From positions 1 through 60,491 of the forward strand of contig CACZBK010000018.1 of the NCBI GenBank assembly GCA_902779395.1: a stretch of 60,491 nt of DNA. Reading direction: 5' to 3'. This DNA is from an uncultured Lachnospiraceae bacterium. Lineage in GTDB: Bacteria; Bacillota; Clostridia; Lachnospirales; Lachnospiraceae. The stretch's first letter is position 1. Every line of letters begins with the position of its first letter. The translations under genes and the position numbers were made by a program. Positions 25,201-34,744 of the stretch are shown one piece after another. Below the pieces are notes generated by a model. It saw only the letters and a list, made by a program, of their open reading frames with translations. It did not search any database and had not been told where the DNA came from.

Positions 25201-25968
25201 GAGACGATGATGCAGATCCATCCGCAGGATTTTGATCTGTATTTTAAGGAATACGACCAAAAGATGCGTGAAGTGCTGGGAGTAAAGTGGAAACATATCC
25301 ATCTTCCTTCGGAAGTGCTTGAGACATTCAGTTATAAAAAAGAAGATAATGAGACACTTAAGAATCTGGCTACATATTTCACCGTAGTGGGAGATAAGCT
25401 GCTCTATGCAAGAAAGCTTGATAAGGCATATGATTACCTAATGAAGGGCAGTATCCTTAAGAAGAAGCTGGGGATGAGCCGCATAGGCCTTTTCAGGAGT
25501 CTTGCGCTGTGCTGTAAACTGGCATCTTTAAAGCCTTTCCGCGGAGGATCGAATTTCGGTGACTGGAAGTGGAGAGCGGATCTGTATGCTGATGCAGAGA
25601 TAAGGGACTGTATCAGGGCAAAGAACCCTCCGAAGCATATAAAGGAAATGCAGGGTGAGAACATGGATACGGAGGAATATTATCTTAAGTCCCAGCCTGC
25701 TGATAATGCCATACGCTATGAGAGGCTTGCCCTCATGTATCTGATAAAAGGCGATGAGAAGAAATTTGCGGAGTATCTGGACCATATCGATGACGGGTGC
25801 TTCTGCTTATCCTGCCGTTACCAGGAATGTTATGACAGGCTCATAGTCCTTGGGTATATGGCGGAATTCAAAGGAGACAAGGCCAAGGCGAGAGAATACT
25901 TTGCAAGGGCCGTGGCGATCTCCCCCACAGATATTGAAAATACGATGTGTCTGTGGGCAAATTCCTGA
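22294..25968 (+). CDS. Giant TPR protein with degenerate N-terminal J-like domain
   Basis: This is a 1224-residue cytoplasmic protein. The first about 60 residues match the shape of a J-domain (AWKILQMDPTEDEAAIKKQYKLLL, then EGFKSLREAYELAL). The catalytic HPD is replaced by HNP in KHNPEDDPEGF. The rest is tetratricopeptide-like helical repeats with many AxxxY, ALxYLEEWEKAL and YKEIAEKEPDN units. There is no signal peptide or membrane segment. The start at 22294 is chosen because GAGGT directly abuts the earlier ATG at 22288. It lies 87 bases after hslO and may work with the HscC-type Hsp70. Loss of HPD suggests it does not stimulate Hsp70 in the standard way. Confidence 0.85.
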   Translation: MDIKEAWKILQMDPTEDEAAIKKQYKLLLPKHNPEDDPEGFKSLREAYELALNPPKEEEGPQEPDDDIALWLKKVGPVYEDMYLRRDAEQWKELLSDPLCQGLDTAYETRERLLVFIMSHQYLPKEVWKLLDDTFRIVEEKEELLEKFPENFLDYVIYQIDNDTFGDYELFEQKDGEEPDYDGYINLFYEINRMITGLDNDIEQVRVEDGQDEMREGPAVFLTSAQIFEKNKELDDVRRSVHEKIAELDQKGVYHPYRDVEEIRLALIEDETTLSDGRSIEVLAHELSEKYDEAYVYRVCGEAYAACDKWEEAKQCWEKALEKIPDHAMVHYDMARYEQHLGDFEKAENIIRDHIQHLNGSPKVKNFFMQVQHSREGQYLERLEKDPDDLDAWIEVCWSRFHSDRIKETLEMLDQKTFTPGTSEYYDYVDMKGRCLLEMEEYEEALKYLEEWEKALEELPDDGSEKYKKRKKTLGYQRFVFAECYGHLAIRREEPGLFDKAIEYIKAAIEVEWDESMMLPYRDLLQRLRLRAGRYKEVIDDCDEQIRKDKNNLPAYMRRQEAYYQLRDAQGVVDDYHSILALYRDYYRPYLLALRVFIAYDQFEDADQVLNAAKENGISNVAISLEELKLMHERGLREEAMDEFWKKANSLLEEVKAQDPPGPEAYEDDVVTEDMVSFEMARVLTEQEKKDEALALVNSCIEKGTGLRNIYMLRANLLRMMKRYDEAIGFYKEIAEKEPDNTAPWYYLGECYRATEGDDGSAISCYKHVLEMDEEEDRAVYELARCYQRRYEKYEALKDYEESKKYFDKLVEMNPSAFVMAARADLLTHSGDLDAAIADLQSALDKSEGGEDDAYDDSYRLYRIGDMHYLMRRTDEAERIFRECIEKYGSIQTAPIFQLADTLGSKGQWREAVNILEKYLDEYKDRGNYLNKLAEMYICCGDEETANRYYDKMHEIDYLNDWQIYDAKFETMMQIHPQDFDLYFKEYDQKMREVLGVKWKHIHLPSEVLETFSYKKEDNETLKNLATYFTVVGDKLLYARKLDKAYDYLMKGSILKKKLGMSRIGLFRSLALCCKLASLKPFRGGSNFGDWKWRADLYADAEIRDCIRAKNPPKHIKEMQGENMDTEEYYLKSQPADNAIRYERLALMYLIKGDEKKFAEYLDHIDDGCFCLSCRYQECYDRLIVLGYMAEFKGDKAKAREYFARAVAISPTDIENTMCLWANS

Positions 25969-26041
25969 ATAGAGCGATAATATGAGGAAGAACTGAAAAC
26001 CTGTTTGTTTCGGGTTATCATTAATAGGAGGAAAAAGTAAA

Positions 26042-28315
26042 ATGGTAAAACTGTACGAAGGCGGAGCGTTCCTTGCGGGCGGTGAACTTTTCACCGATGA
26101 AGCTGCCGCAGCCGCAAAATGCGGTAAGGAAGTAAACGTCAAAGAAGCAAAGAAAGGAACGATAGCTTACGGGATACTGACAGGGCATAATAAGTCCGGC
26201 AATGACGAAAAGCTCAATATCCGTTTTGACAAGCTTACATCCCATGATATTACTTTCGTGGGCATTATCCAGACTGCAAGGGCTTCGGGACTTAAGAAGT
26301 TCCCCATGCCTTATGTGCTCACAAACTGCCACAACTCACTCTGTGCTGTAGGCGGTACCATAAATGAGGATGACCACGTATTCGGTCTTTCCTGTGCAAA
26401 GCGTTACGGCGGCGTATATGTTCCGCCCCACATGGCTGTCATCCATCAGTTTGCAAGAGAGATGCTGGCTACCGGTGGCGGCATGATACTGGGATCCGAT
26501 TCCCACACCCGTTACGGTGCACTCGGAACCATGGCTGTAGGCGAGGGCGGTCCCGAGCTGGTCAAGCAGCTTTTAAACCAGACCTATGATATAGATATGC
26601 CCGATGTTGTGGCTGTTTATCTTAAGGGCGAGCCCGCAAGAGGCGTGGGTCCTCAGGACGTGGCACTCGCTATAATCGGAGCAGTGTTCAAGAACGGGTA
26701 TGTAAAGAATAAGGTAATGGAATTCGTAGGCCCCGGCGTGGCAAAGCTCTCCGCTGATTTCCGTATAGGCGTGGACGTTATGACCACCGAGACCACCTGC
26801 CTTTCATCCATCTGGCAGACAGATGAGCAGATAAAGGAATTTTATGATATCCACGGCCGCAGCGGCGATTATAAAGAGCTTAAGCCTGCCGATGTTGCAT
26901 ATTACGACGGTGTGGTAGAGGTCGATCTTTCGGCTGTTAAGCCCATGATAGCCCTGCCTTTCCATCCTTCAAACACATATACCATAGACGAGCTCAACGC
27001 AAACCTTGACGATATCCTTGTCGACTGCGAGGCAAAGGGCAAGGTAAGCCTTGACGGCGCTGTGGACTTTAAGCTGCGCAACAAGATCCATAACGGAAAG
27101 CTCCTTGTGGATCAGGGTATCATCGCAGGCTGCGCAGGCGGCGGATTCGAAAACATCTGCGCCGCAGCCGATATCATGGACGGCGCAAATATCGGATCGG
27201 ATGAATTCAACTTAAGTGTATATCCCGCATCCGTGCCCGTATATATGGAACTGATAAAGAATGGCGCCGCTGCCAAGCTTTTGAAGACCGGCGCGATAAT
27301 AAAGACGGCGTTCTGCGGTCCCTGCTTCGGCGCAGGCGATACTCCCGCAAATAACGAATTTTCTATCCGTCATTCAACCAGGAACTTCCCCAACCGCGAA
27401 GGTTCCAAGCTTCAGAGCGGTCAGATCGCTTCGGTTGCACTTATGGATGCACGTTCCATCGCAGCTACCGCAGCCAACAAGGGTTATCTTACCCCTGCTA
27501 CCGAGGTTCCGGAAAAGATCGGAAAGTACAAGTATTTCTTCGATAAGAGCATTTACGAGAACCGCGTATTCGATTCAAAGGGCGTGGCAGATGAGAGCGT
27601 AGAGGTCAAGTTCGGTCCTAATATCAAGGACTGGCCGGCAATGGTTGCCCTCACCGATAACCTGCTGCTCAAGGTAGTGAGCGAGATCCACGATCCCGTT
27701 ACCACCACCGACGAGCTGATCCCTTCGGGCGAGACTTCATCCTACAGGAGCAATCCCCTGGGCCTGGCAGAGTTCGCTCTTTCCAGAAAGGATCCCGCAT
27801 ACGTGGGCCGCGCAAAGGAAGTATATGCACAGGAAGAGAAGAGGCGCAAGGATGTGGCACTCGATCAGATGAGCGACGAAATTACCGAGGCTGTTAAGAC
27901 CGTATGGAAGCAGTTCCCCGATGTTACGAGCGCTAACTGCGGTATAGGTTCGACTATCTTTGCGGTTAAGCCGGGTGACGGTTCTGCGCGTGAGCAGGCT
28001 GCAAGCTGTCAGAAGGTACTTGGCGGCTGGGCCAACATCGCAAATGAATACGCTACAAAGCGTTACCGTTCAAACCTTATCAACTGGGGTATGCTGCCCT
28101 TCGTTATCCCCGAAGGAGAGCTGCCTTTCAAGAACCTTGACTACATCTTCCTGCCCGGCATAAGAAAGGCCGTGGAGGAAAAGGCAGATGTTATCAGGGC
28201 TTATGTGATAGCAGACGGCAGCTTAAAGGAATTCGATCTTAAGCTGGGCGCGCTCACGGATACCGAAAGAGAGATAATACTTAAGGGTTGCCTGATAAAT
28301 TACAATAGGGTATAA
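26042..28315 (+). CDS. Aconitase-superfamily hydratase (YbhJ-like)
   Basis: This 757-residue protein of the aconitase superfamily resembles E. coli YbhJ. It shows [19 protein letters not shown] and a [11 protein letters not shown] segment. Later come cysteines fitting a 4Fe-4S cluster ([16 protein letters not shown]) and a C-terminal swivel-like domain with [16 protein letters not shown]. The substrate is unproven; citrate cycle aconitase activity should not be assumed. A TAGGAGG ribosome site is present. A terminator follows 14 bases after the stop. Confidence 0.85.
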   Translation: MVKLYEGGAFLAGGELFTDEAAAAAKCGKEVNVKEAKKGTIAYGILTGHNKSGNDEKLNIRFDKLTSHDITFVGIIQTARASGLKKFPMPYVLTNCHNSLCAVGGTINEDDHVFGLSCAKRYGGVYVPPHMAVIHQFAREMLATGGGMILGSDSHTRYGALGTMAVGEGGPELVKQLLNQTYDIDMPDVVAVYLKGEPARGVGPQDVALAIIGAVFKNGYVKNKVMEFVGPGVAKLSADFRIGVDVMTTETTCLSSIWQTDEQIKEFYDIHGRSGDYKELKPADVAYYDGVVEVDLSAVKPMIALPFHPSNTYTIDELNANLDDILVDCEAKGKVSLDGAVDFKLRNKIHNGKLLVDQGIIAGCAGGGFENICAAADIMDGANIGSDEFNLSVYPASVPVYMELIKNGAAAKLLKTGAIIKTAFCGPCFGAGDTPANNEFSIRHSTRNFPNREGSKLQSGQIASVALMDARSIAATAANKGYLTPATEVPEKIGKYKYFFDKSIYENRVFDSKGVADESVEVKFGPNIKDWPAMVALTDNLLLKVVSEIHDPVTTTDELIPSGETSSYRSNPLGLAEFALSRKDPAYVGRAKEVYAQEEKRRKDVALDQMSDEITEAVKTVWKQFPDVTSANCGIGSTIFAVKPGDGSAREQAASCQKVLGGWANIANEYATKRYRSNLINWGMLPFVIPEGELPFKNLDYIFLPGIRKAVEEKADVIRAYVIADGSLKEFDLKLGALTDTEREIILKGCLINYNRV

Positions 28316-28328
28316 TAACGCATCATAG

Positions 28329-28370
28329 GCCGCAACGGGGTGGTCCTCACCCGGTTGCGGCTTTTATTTT
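28329..28370 (+). terminator. Rho-independent terminator after the hydratase gene
   Basis: GCCGCAAC (28329-28336) pairs with GTTGCGGC (28354-28361), with inner GGGTG/CACCC, followed by TTTTATTTTT. Confidence 0.92.
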
Positions 28371-28377
28371 TGAGGAC

Positions 28378-28452
28378 TTTGAGGACACGGGGACGGTCCT
28401 TCTGTCCTCATACTTCGATGAGGACAGCAAGGACCGTCCCCGCGTCCTCAAA
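28378..28452. repeat. 75-bp inverted repeat with GGGGACGGTCC core
   Basis: Two arms of about 33 bases pair almost perfectly. The left arm reads GAGGACAC-GGGGACGGTCC-TT-CTGTCCTCA and the right arm is its complement with one mismatch and one bulged C. The loop is TACTTCGA. It lies between a terminator and the symporter ribosome site, with no open frame. GGGACGG-core palindromes of this kind are scattered in clostridial genomes and resemble REP/REPIN or MITE units; that link is from memory and unchecked. Confidence 0.7.
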
Positions 28453-28474
28453 TGCTTATTAAGGAGGTAGTATT

Positions 28475-30034
28475 ATGGAACAGTTGGCAGCAGTAAATGA
28501 CGCGGTTAATACTTTTGTCTGGACCAAGGTGGGTGTGTGGCTCCTTATAGCTACAGGTCTTCTGATGACTATACTCACAGGCTTTTTCCAGGTGACAAGG
28601 ATCGGCCACTGGATGAAAAAGACCGTGGGAAGCCTTTTTGACAAGAAGGTAACAGGGCATACCGGGGAGCATGCATCCATATCACAGTTCCAGGCGCTGT
28701 GTACGGCTCTGGCGGCTACAGTGGGTGTAGGCAATATCGCCGGTGTTTCGGCAGCCATAATCACGGGAGGACCCGGTGCGGTATTCTGGATGTGGCTGGC
28801 AGCTTTCTTTGGTATGATGACAAATTATTCCGAAAATATCCTGGGTATCTATTTCCGCCGCAAGAATCATCACGGCGAATGGTCCGGCGGAGCAATGTAC
28901 TATCTGGAAGACGGCCTTGGCGGATATAAAGGCATGAAGGGCATAGGCAAGGTGCTGGCGATCATCTTTGCCATCTGCGCCGCACTGGCATCTTTCGGTA
29001 TCGGCAACATGGGCCAGATCAACAAGATAGTCATCAATTTTACTTCCGCTTTCGATATCAAGCCGCTTTCTGATGTTGTCCTGTATTCATCGGGCGATAA
29101 AGATGTGACGCTTTATATGCTGATAGTGGGTGTGATCCTCATGATACTGGTGGGCATTGTGGTCATCGGAGGCCTGCAGCGTATAGCTGTCGTGGCAGAG
29201 ACCATCATCCCTTTTATGGTGGTGGTGTATGTTATAGGTTCACTGATCATAATCTTTACGCATATCAGCCATGTGGGAACAGCCTTCGGACATATCTTCA
29301 GCATGGCGTTCACGCCCAGGGCTGCATGGGGCGGTGCGACCGGCGTGGCTTTCTCAACGATTATCACCCAGGGCTGCAAGAGGGGCGTGTTCTCCAATGA
29401 GGCAGGTCTTGGCTCCTCCGTTATGGTACATTCCAACTCGAACGTCAAGGAACCTGTTAAGCAGGGCCTCTGGGGCATCTTCGAAGTATTTGCCGATACA
29501 ATCATCGTATGTACCATGACAGCGCTGGTGATCCTTACTTCCGGTGTCATCGACCTTGATAAGGGCGTGACCGAATACGGCGATGCTACCCTGGTTGCAG
29601 AAGCGTTCAATACCATCTTTAAAATAGGCAATATAGAGTACGGCCGCTATTTCATAGCCATCGCGATACTGCTCTTTGCCTTTACCACCGTTCTGGGATG
29701 GTCCCATTACGGTACCAAGGCTGTGGAATACCTTGCAGGAAAGAGCGCGCCGGCAGTAACAAAGGTATACAAAGTGATTTTCGTTCTTATGATCCTTTCG
29801 GGAGCACTTATGACCAGTTCCATCGCATGGGATATCTCAGACACCTTTAACGGTCTTATGATGATCCCCAACCTTATAGGTGTGGTCGCAATGAGCCCTC
29901 TTGTGATGAAGCTGACGAAGAATTACGTACAGCGCCGTATCAAAGGAGACAAAAAGGTCGAGCCCATGCTTTCTTATGATCCGGAGATACAGAAGGAGAA
30001 CGCAAAGGCCATAGCAGAGACAGGCGAAGACTGA
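28475..30034 (+). CDS. Sodium:alanine symporter, AGCS family
   Basis: This is a 519-residue inner-membrane carrier that takes up alanine or glycine with sodium. It has about 10-11 hydrophobic segments. AGCS signatures are FQALCTALAATVGVGNIAGVSAAI and GCKRGVFSNEAGLGSSVMVHS. The N-terminus lies in the membrane without a cleavable signal. AAGGAGG precedes the ATG. No terminator is visible between it and glgP, but glgP has its own strong promoter. Confidence 0.94.
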   Translation: MEQLAAVNDAVNTFVWTKVGVWLLIATGLLMTILTGFFQVTRIGHWMKKTVGSLFDKKVTGHTGEHASISQFQALCTALAATVGVGNIAGVSAAIITGGPGAVFWMWLAAFFGMMTNYSENILGIYFRRKNHHGEWSGGAMYYLEDGLGGYKGMKGIGKVLAIIFAICAALASFGIGNMGQINKIVINFTSAFDIKPLSDVVLYSSGDKDVTLYMLIVGVILMILVGIVVIGGLQRIAVVAETIIPFMVVVYVIGSLIIIFTHISHVGTAFGHIFSMAFTPRAAWGGATGVAFSTIITQGCKRGVFSNEAGLGSSVMVHSNSNVKEPVKQGLWGIFEVFADTIIVCTMTALVILTSGVIDLDKGVTEYGDATLVAEAFNTIFKIGNIEYGRYFIAIAILLFAFTTVLGWSHYGTKAVEYLAGKSAPAVTKVYKVIFVLMILSGALMTSSIAWDISDTFNGLMMIPNLIGVVAMSPLVMKLTKNYVQRRIKGDKKVEPMLSYDPEIQKENAKAIAETGED

Positions 30035-30046
30035 TCTTTAAAAAAT

Positions 30047-30075
30047 TTGATTTATAGCTCTATTTATAGTATAAT
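30047..30075 (+). promoter_or_regulatory. Promoter of glgP
   Basis: TTGATT (30047-30052) and TATAAT (30070-30075) are 17 bases apart. The start codon is about 50 bases downstream. Confidence 0.82.
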
Positions 30076-30124
30076 ACCGTCATTGGTGTGACATGACACT
30101 ATCAATAAACAGGAGGAACTACAT

Positions 30125-32635
30125 ATGGCAGCAAAGAAGAGCGTAACGGCCGTGACATCCGAGTCAGGGGCCACTTTAAGAGACAGTTTTGATAAGGAGC
30201 TGTTTAAGCGCAGCGTACTGTACAACATAAAGACGCTTTACAGAAAGACCTTAGAGGAAGCATCTCCCCAGCAGGTATTTCAGGCAGTGTCCTATGCGAT
30301 CAAGGATCAGGTCGTTGATATGTGGCTGGAGACCCAGAAACAGTATGAGAAGAAAGATCCTAAGACTGTCTACTATCTGTCGATGGAATTCCTTATGGGA
30401 CGTGCCATGGGCAACATGATGATCAATATGAAAGCCTATAAGGCCGTAGCCGAGGCGCTTAAGGAGCTGGGGCTTGACCTTAACGTAGTGGAAGACCAGG
30501 AACCGGATGCAGCACTTGGTAACGGAGGTCTGGGACGTCTGGCAGCCTGCTTCCTTGATTCGCTGGCAACGCTTGGATATGCGGCATATGGCTGCGGTAT
30601 ACGTTACCGCTACGGTATGTTCAAACAGAAGATAAAAGACGGTTATCAGGTGGAGGTGCCCGATAACTGGCTTAAGGACGGCAATCCTTTTGAACTCCGC
30701 CGCCCCGAATATGCAAAGGAAGTCCGTTTCGGAGGCTATGTAAATGTCCGCACCGATGAGAACGGACGTAACAATTATTATCAGGAAGGCTATCAGGCAG
30801 TAAAGGCCATTCCTTACGATCTGCCCATAGTAGGTTACGGAAACGGCATCGTAAACACCCTTCGTATCTGGGATGCGGAGCCTATCGATGTATTCCGTCT
30901 TGATTCCTTTGATAAGGGTGATTATCAGAAGGCAGTTGAGCAGGAAAATCTTGCGCGCAATATCGTTGAGGTCCTTTATCCCAACGATAACCATTATGCA
31001 GGCAAGGAGCTCCGCTTAAAGCAGCAGTACTTCTTCATCAGTGCATCCGTACAGGAAGCTGTTGCGAAGTATATGCGCCAGCATGATGACATCCGCAAGT
31101 TCTATGAGAAAGTTACTTTCCAGCTTAACGATACCCACCCTACCGTGGCTATCGCAGAGCTTATGCGTATACTGATGGATGAGTATTATCTCACCTGGGA
31201 TGAGGCATGGGAGGTTACAACCAAGACCTGTGCGTACACAAATCATACCATCATGGCCGAGGCACTTGAGAAATGGCCCATCGAGCTCTTCTCACGTCTG
31301 CTGCCCAGGATCTATCAGATCATTGAAGAGATCAACCGCCGCTTCATCCTTGATATCGAGAGGAAGTTCCCCGGCGATCAGGAGAAGATCCGCAAGATGG
31401 CTATTGTATACGACGGCCAGGTAAAGATGGCTCATCTGGCTATCTGCGCGGGCTATTCCGTAAACGGTGTGGCGCGTCTGCATACAGAGATATTGAAGAA
31501 GCAGGAACTCAGGGATTTCTATGAGATGTTCCCCGAGAAGTTCAATAATAAGACCAACGGTATCACACAGAGACGTTTCCTTCTTCACGGAAATCCCCTG
31601 CTGGCTGACTGGGTTACCGACCATATCGGTGATGAGTGGATCACCGACCTTTCCAAGATAAAGAAGCTTAAGGTTTATGCAGAAGATGAGAAGGCGCAGC
31701 AGGAGTTCATGAACATCAAGTATCAGAACAAGGTGCGTCTGGCAGCCTACATTAAGGAGCATAACGGTGTGGAAGTTGATCCCAGATCCATCTTTGATGT
31801 TCAGGTCAAGCGTCTGCATGAATATAAGAGACAGCTGCTCAATATACTGCACGTGATGTATCTGTACAATGAGCTGAAGGAGCATCCGGATATGGACTTC
31901 TTCCCCCGCACGTTTATCTTCGGTGCAAAGGCAGCAGCCGGCTACATGAATGCAAAGCTTACCATCAAGCTCATCAATTCGGTGGCTGATGTTGTGAACA
32001 ACGATCCCGCTATCGGCGGTAAGATAAAGGTAGTGTTCATTGAGGACTATCGTGTATCGAATGCGGAGATGATATTTGCCGCTTCCGATGTTTCGGAGCA
32101 GATCTCCACTGCCAGCAAGGAGGCATCCGGTACCGGTAACATGAAGTTCATGCTCAACGGTGCCCTTACCATAGGTACGATGGATGGTGCTAATGTTGAA
32201 ATAGTTGAAGAGGTCGGGGAAGAGAATGCATTTATCTTCGGTCTGTCCTCTGACGAAGTAATACAGTATGAGAACTACGGCGGATATAATCCTATGGATA
32301 TATTCAATAACGATCCTGATATCCGTAAGGTGCTGATGCAGCTGATCAACGGCAGTTTCGCGCCTCATGATCCGGATCTGTTCCGCCCTCTGTACAATTC
32401 ACTGCTCAATACACAGAACACTTCAAGAGCAGATACATACTTCATCCTCAAGGATTTCAAGGCCTATGCAGAAGCTCAGAAGAAGGTTGAAGCTGCATAC
32501 AAGGATGAAAAGCGCTGGGCTAAGTCGGCGATACTCAACACCTCATGCTCCGGCAAGTTCACTTCCGACCGTACCATACAGGAGTATGTTGATGATATCT
32601 GGCATCTTGATAAGGTGAATTTAAAGAAAAAATAA
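30125..32635 (+). CDS. glgP: Glycogen/alpha-glucan phosphorylase
   Basis: This 836-residue GT35 enzyme releases glucose 1-phosphate from glycogen or maltodextrin. Visible landmarks are YYLSMEFLMGR, ALGNGGLGRLAACFLDSLATL, the active-site region FQLNDTHPTVAIAELMR, and the PLP-lysine motif EASGTGNMKFMLNGALTIG. Length and motifs are complete. An ACAGGAGG ribosome site is present. It is followed by a GH31 glycosidase, so the two probably serve storage or dietary glucan breakdown. Confidence 0.96.
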   Translation: MAAKKSVTAVTSESGATLRDSFDKELFKRSVLYNIKTLYRKTLEEASPQQVFQAVSYAIKDQVVDMWLETQKQYEKKDPKTVYYLSMEFLMGRAMGNMMINMKAYKAVAEALKELGLDLNVVEDQEPDAALGNGGLGRLAACFLDSLATLGYAAYGCGIRYRYGMFKQKIKDGYQVEVPDNWLKDGNPFELRRPEYAKEVRFGGYVNVRTDENGRNNYYQEGYQAVKAIPYDLPIVGYGNGIVNTLRIWDAEPIDVFRLDSFDKGDYQKAVEQENLARNIVEVLYPNDNHYAGKELRLKQQYFFISASVQEAVAKYMRQHDDIRKFYEKVTFQLNDTHPTVAIAELMRILMDEYYLTWDEAWEVTTKTCAYTNHTIMAEALEKWPIELFSRLLPRIYQIIEEINRRFILDIERKFPGDQEKIRKMAIVYDGQVKMAHLAICAGYSVNGVARLHTEILKKQELRDFYEMFPEKFNNKTNGITQRRFLLHGNPLLADWVTDHIGDEWITDLSKIKKLKVYAEDEKAQQEFMNIKYQNKVRLAAYIKEHNGVEVDPRSIFDVQVKRLHEYKRQLLNILHVMYLYNELKEHPDMDFFPRTFIFGAKAAAGYMNAKLTIKLINSVADVVNNDPAIGGKIKVVFIEDYRVSNAEMIFAASDVSEQISTASKEASGTGNMKFMLNGALTIGTMDGANVEIVEEVGEENAFIFGLSSDEVIQYENYGGYNPMDIFNNDPDIRKVLMQLINGSFAPHDPDLFRPLYNSLLNTQNTSRADTYFILKDFKAYAEAQKKVEAAYKDEKRWAKSAILNTSCSGKFTSDRTIQEYVDDIWHLDKVNLKKK

Positions 32636-32651
32636 AAGTTCCTTCGGATCG

Positions 32652-32691
32652 TGCGCTCAGAAAGACAGCTTCTTCTGCCGTCCTGAGCGCA
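32652..32691 (+). other. Hairpin between glgP and the GH31 gene
   Basis: TGCGCTCAG (32652-32660) pairs with CTGAGCGCA (32683-32691), with an inner CAG/CTG. No T-run follows. It may partly terminate or stabilise the glgP message, with GH31 expressed by readthrough. Confidence 0.5.
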
Positions 32692-32755
32692 GCCGGAGAT
32701 ATTGACGAAACGGTATTCTTTCAGAGAACGAAAGCATGACAGTTGGAGGTTATGA

Positions 32756-34744
32756 ATGATATTTACAGAAAAGGATAACGCACTCATAGTCTGTGCAGCT
32801 AATGAGACCCTGCGCATAGAGCCCTGGGGAAAGAACGCACTGAGGGTAAGAGCTACCGTCCTTCCGGATTTTTCCGGAAATGACAAGGCCCTGACGGAGC
32901 CGGTAAAGAGCACCAAGAGCAGGATAAAGATCGGCAAGAAGTTAAGCAGCATCACCAACGGTCATATACGCGCCGAGGTGAACGAGAGCGGCATGATCGC
33001 TTTCTTTAAGGACAACGAGCGTGTACTGTACGAATACAACAGATGCTACGGCACTCCTCTTACCAAAGAGAGCCGCTGCCTTAAATATGTGGCCAGGGAA
33101 TTTGTTGGCCTGGCATCCGACAGCTATAAGCTTACTGCACGTTTTGAGCGCAACGAAGGCGAAAGGATATACGGAATGGGCCAGTACCAGCAGCCCTATC
33201 TGGACCTTAAAGGCTGTACTTTAGAGCTTTCACAGCGCAATTCGCAGGTAGCGATCCCCTTTGCGCTTTCGAATAAGGGCTACGGTTTCCTCTGGAATAA
33301 CCCGGCTACGGGCCGCGTGGCCTTCGGACGCAACCTTACCGAATGGGTGGCAGACGAGACGGATGAGCTGGATTACTGGATCACCGTAGACGATACTCCT
33401 GCAAAGATAGTCGAGAATTATACGGCTGTTGTGGGACGCGCTCCTGTATTGTCATCCGACCTTCTGGGCTTCTGGCAGTGCAAGCTGCGTTACCGTACGC
33501 CGGAAGAAGTGCTCTCTGTAGTGCGCAAATACAAGGAGCTTAATATTCACCTTGACATTATCATAATCGACTTTTTCCACTGGCCTTATCAGGGCAGCTA
33601 CCGTTTTGATGAGAAATACTGGCCCGAAGATGAACTCAAGGCAATGGTGGATGAGATCCACAGCTATGGAACAAAGATCATCGTAAGCGTATGGCCTTCC
33701 GTTGATAAGAGGTCCGAGAATTATCAGGAGATGGCGGATCTGGGATATCTTACCAGAACAGACCGCGGGACCATCGAGACCTATGATTATCAGGGCGAAT
33801 GCGCGACCATAGATGTTTTCAATCCCGAGGCAAGACAGTATCTCTGGAACAAGCTTAAAGAGAATTATAAGAGACTGGGCATTGACTATTTCTGGCTTGA
33901 TAATGCGGAGCCGGACAGCGCGGTATACCAGTTCGACAATATGCGTTATTATACCGGCCGCAGCGCCAAGGTGGGTCTTGAATATCCCAAGAACTATCTT
34001 AAGGTTGTATCGGAAGGCGCAGTGAACGACGGCGAAAAGATGCCTATATCACTTATCCGCAGCGCATGGGTGGGAAGCCAGAAGTACGGCCCCGTATTAT
34101 GGAGCGGTGATGTGCCTTCGACCTTTGAGGCGTTCCGTGACCAGCTCGCAGGCGGGCTCAATGCCGGCATAGCAGGCATTCCCTGGTGGAATACGGATAT
34201 CGGCGGCTTCATGACTGACGATGTAAACGACCCTGAGTTTAAGGAACTTCTGATGCGCTGGTTCGCATTCGGCGTGTTCAGCCCCGTAATGCGTCTTCAC
34301 GGAGACCGCGGGCCTTATGATATCCCTCCTCTGGATAACAGGGATTTCGGCGGCGGCTATCTGCATACAGGTCAGGATAATGAGATATGGAGTTACGGCA
34401 GGGAAGAGCAGAAGATAATGACAAAGTACATCCGTCTTCGTGAGAGCTTAAAGCCTTACATTGCCGGACTTATGAAGGAAGCACACAGGAACGGTTCACC
34501 CGTGATCCGTACCATGTTCTACGAATTCCCCGAGGACGAAAAGTGCTGGGAATGCGAGGACCAGTACATGTTCGGACCCGATTATCTGGTAGCACCGGTG
34601 TTTGAATACGGTGCAAGGGAGCGCAGCGTATATCTGCCTGAAGGCAAATGGGAGAACATCTTCACAAAGAAGACCGTTACAGGCGGAAAGACAGTTAGCG
34701 TGGCAGCACCCATAGACCAGATACCGGTATTTAAGAAGGTATAA
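32756..34744 (+). CDS. Glycoside hydrolase family 31 (alpha-glucosidase or alpha-xylosidase)
   Basis: This is a 662-residue GH31 enzyme. The N-terminal beta domain is followed by a TIM barrel with DFFHWPYQGSYRFDEKYWPE and the nucleophile motif WLDNAEPD (Asp382). The late barrel segment is GIPWWNTDIGGF and the HGDRGPYD loop holds likely substrate contacts. The FFHWPYQG pattern is more usual in alpha-xylosidase-like members, but the glgP neighbour favours glucan, so specificity is open. There is no signal peptide; it acts in the cytoplasm. GGAGGT is 5 bases before the ATG. The next gene begins directly after the stop. Confidence 0.9.
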   Translation: MIFTEKDNALIVCAANETLRIEPWGKNALRVRATVLPDFSGNDKALTEPVKSTKSRIKIGKKLSSITNGHIRAEVNESGMIAFFKDNERVLYEYNRCYGTPLTKESRCLKYVAREFVGLASDSYKLTARFERNEGERIYGMGQYQQPYLDLKGCTLELSQRNSQVAIPFALSNKGYGFLWNNPATGRVAFGRNLTEWVADETDELDYWITVDDTPAKIVENYTAVVGRAPVLSSDLLGFWQCKLRYRTPEEVLSVVRKYKELNIHLDIIIIDFFHWPYQGSYRFDEKYWPEDELKAMVDEIHSYGTKIIVSVWPSVDKRSENYQEMADLGYLTRTDRGTIETYDYQGECATIDVFNPEARQYLWNKLKENYKRLGIDYFWLDNAEPDSAVYQFDNMRYYTGRSAKVGLEYPKNYLKVVSEGAVNDGEKMPISLIRSAWVGSQKYGPVLWSGDVPSTFEAFRDQLAGGLNAGIAGIPWWNTDIGGFMTDDVNDPEFKELLMRWFAFGVFSPVMRLHGDRGPYDIPPLDNRDFGGGYLHTGQDNEIWSYGREEQKIMTKYIRLRESLKPYIAGLMKEAHRNGSPVIRTMFYEFPEDEKCWECEDQYMFGPDYLVAPVFEYGARERSVYLPEGKWENIFTKKTVTGGKTVSVAAPIDQIPVFKKV

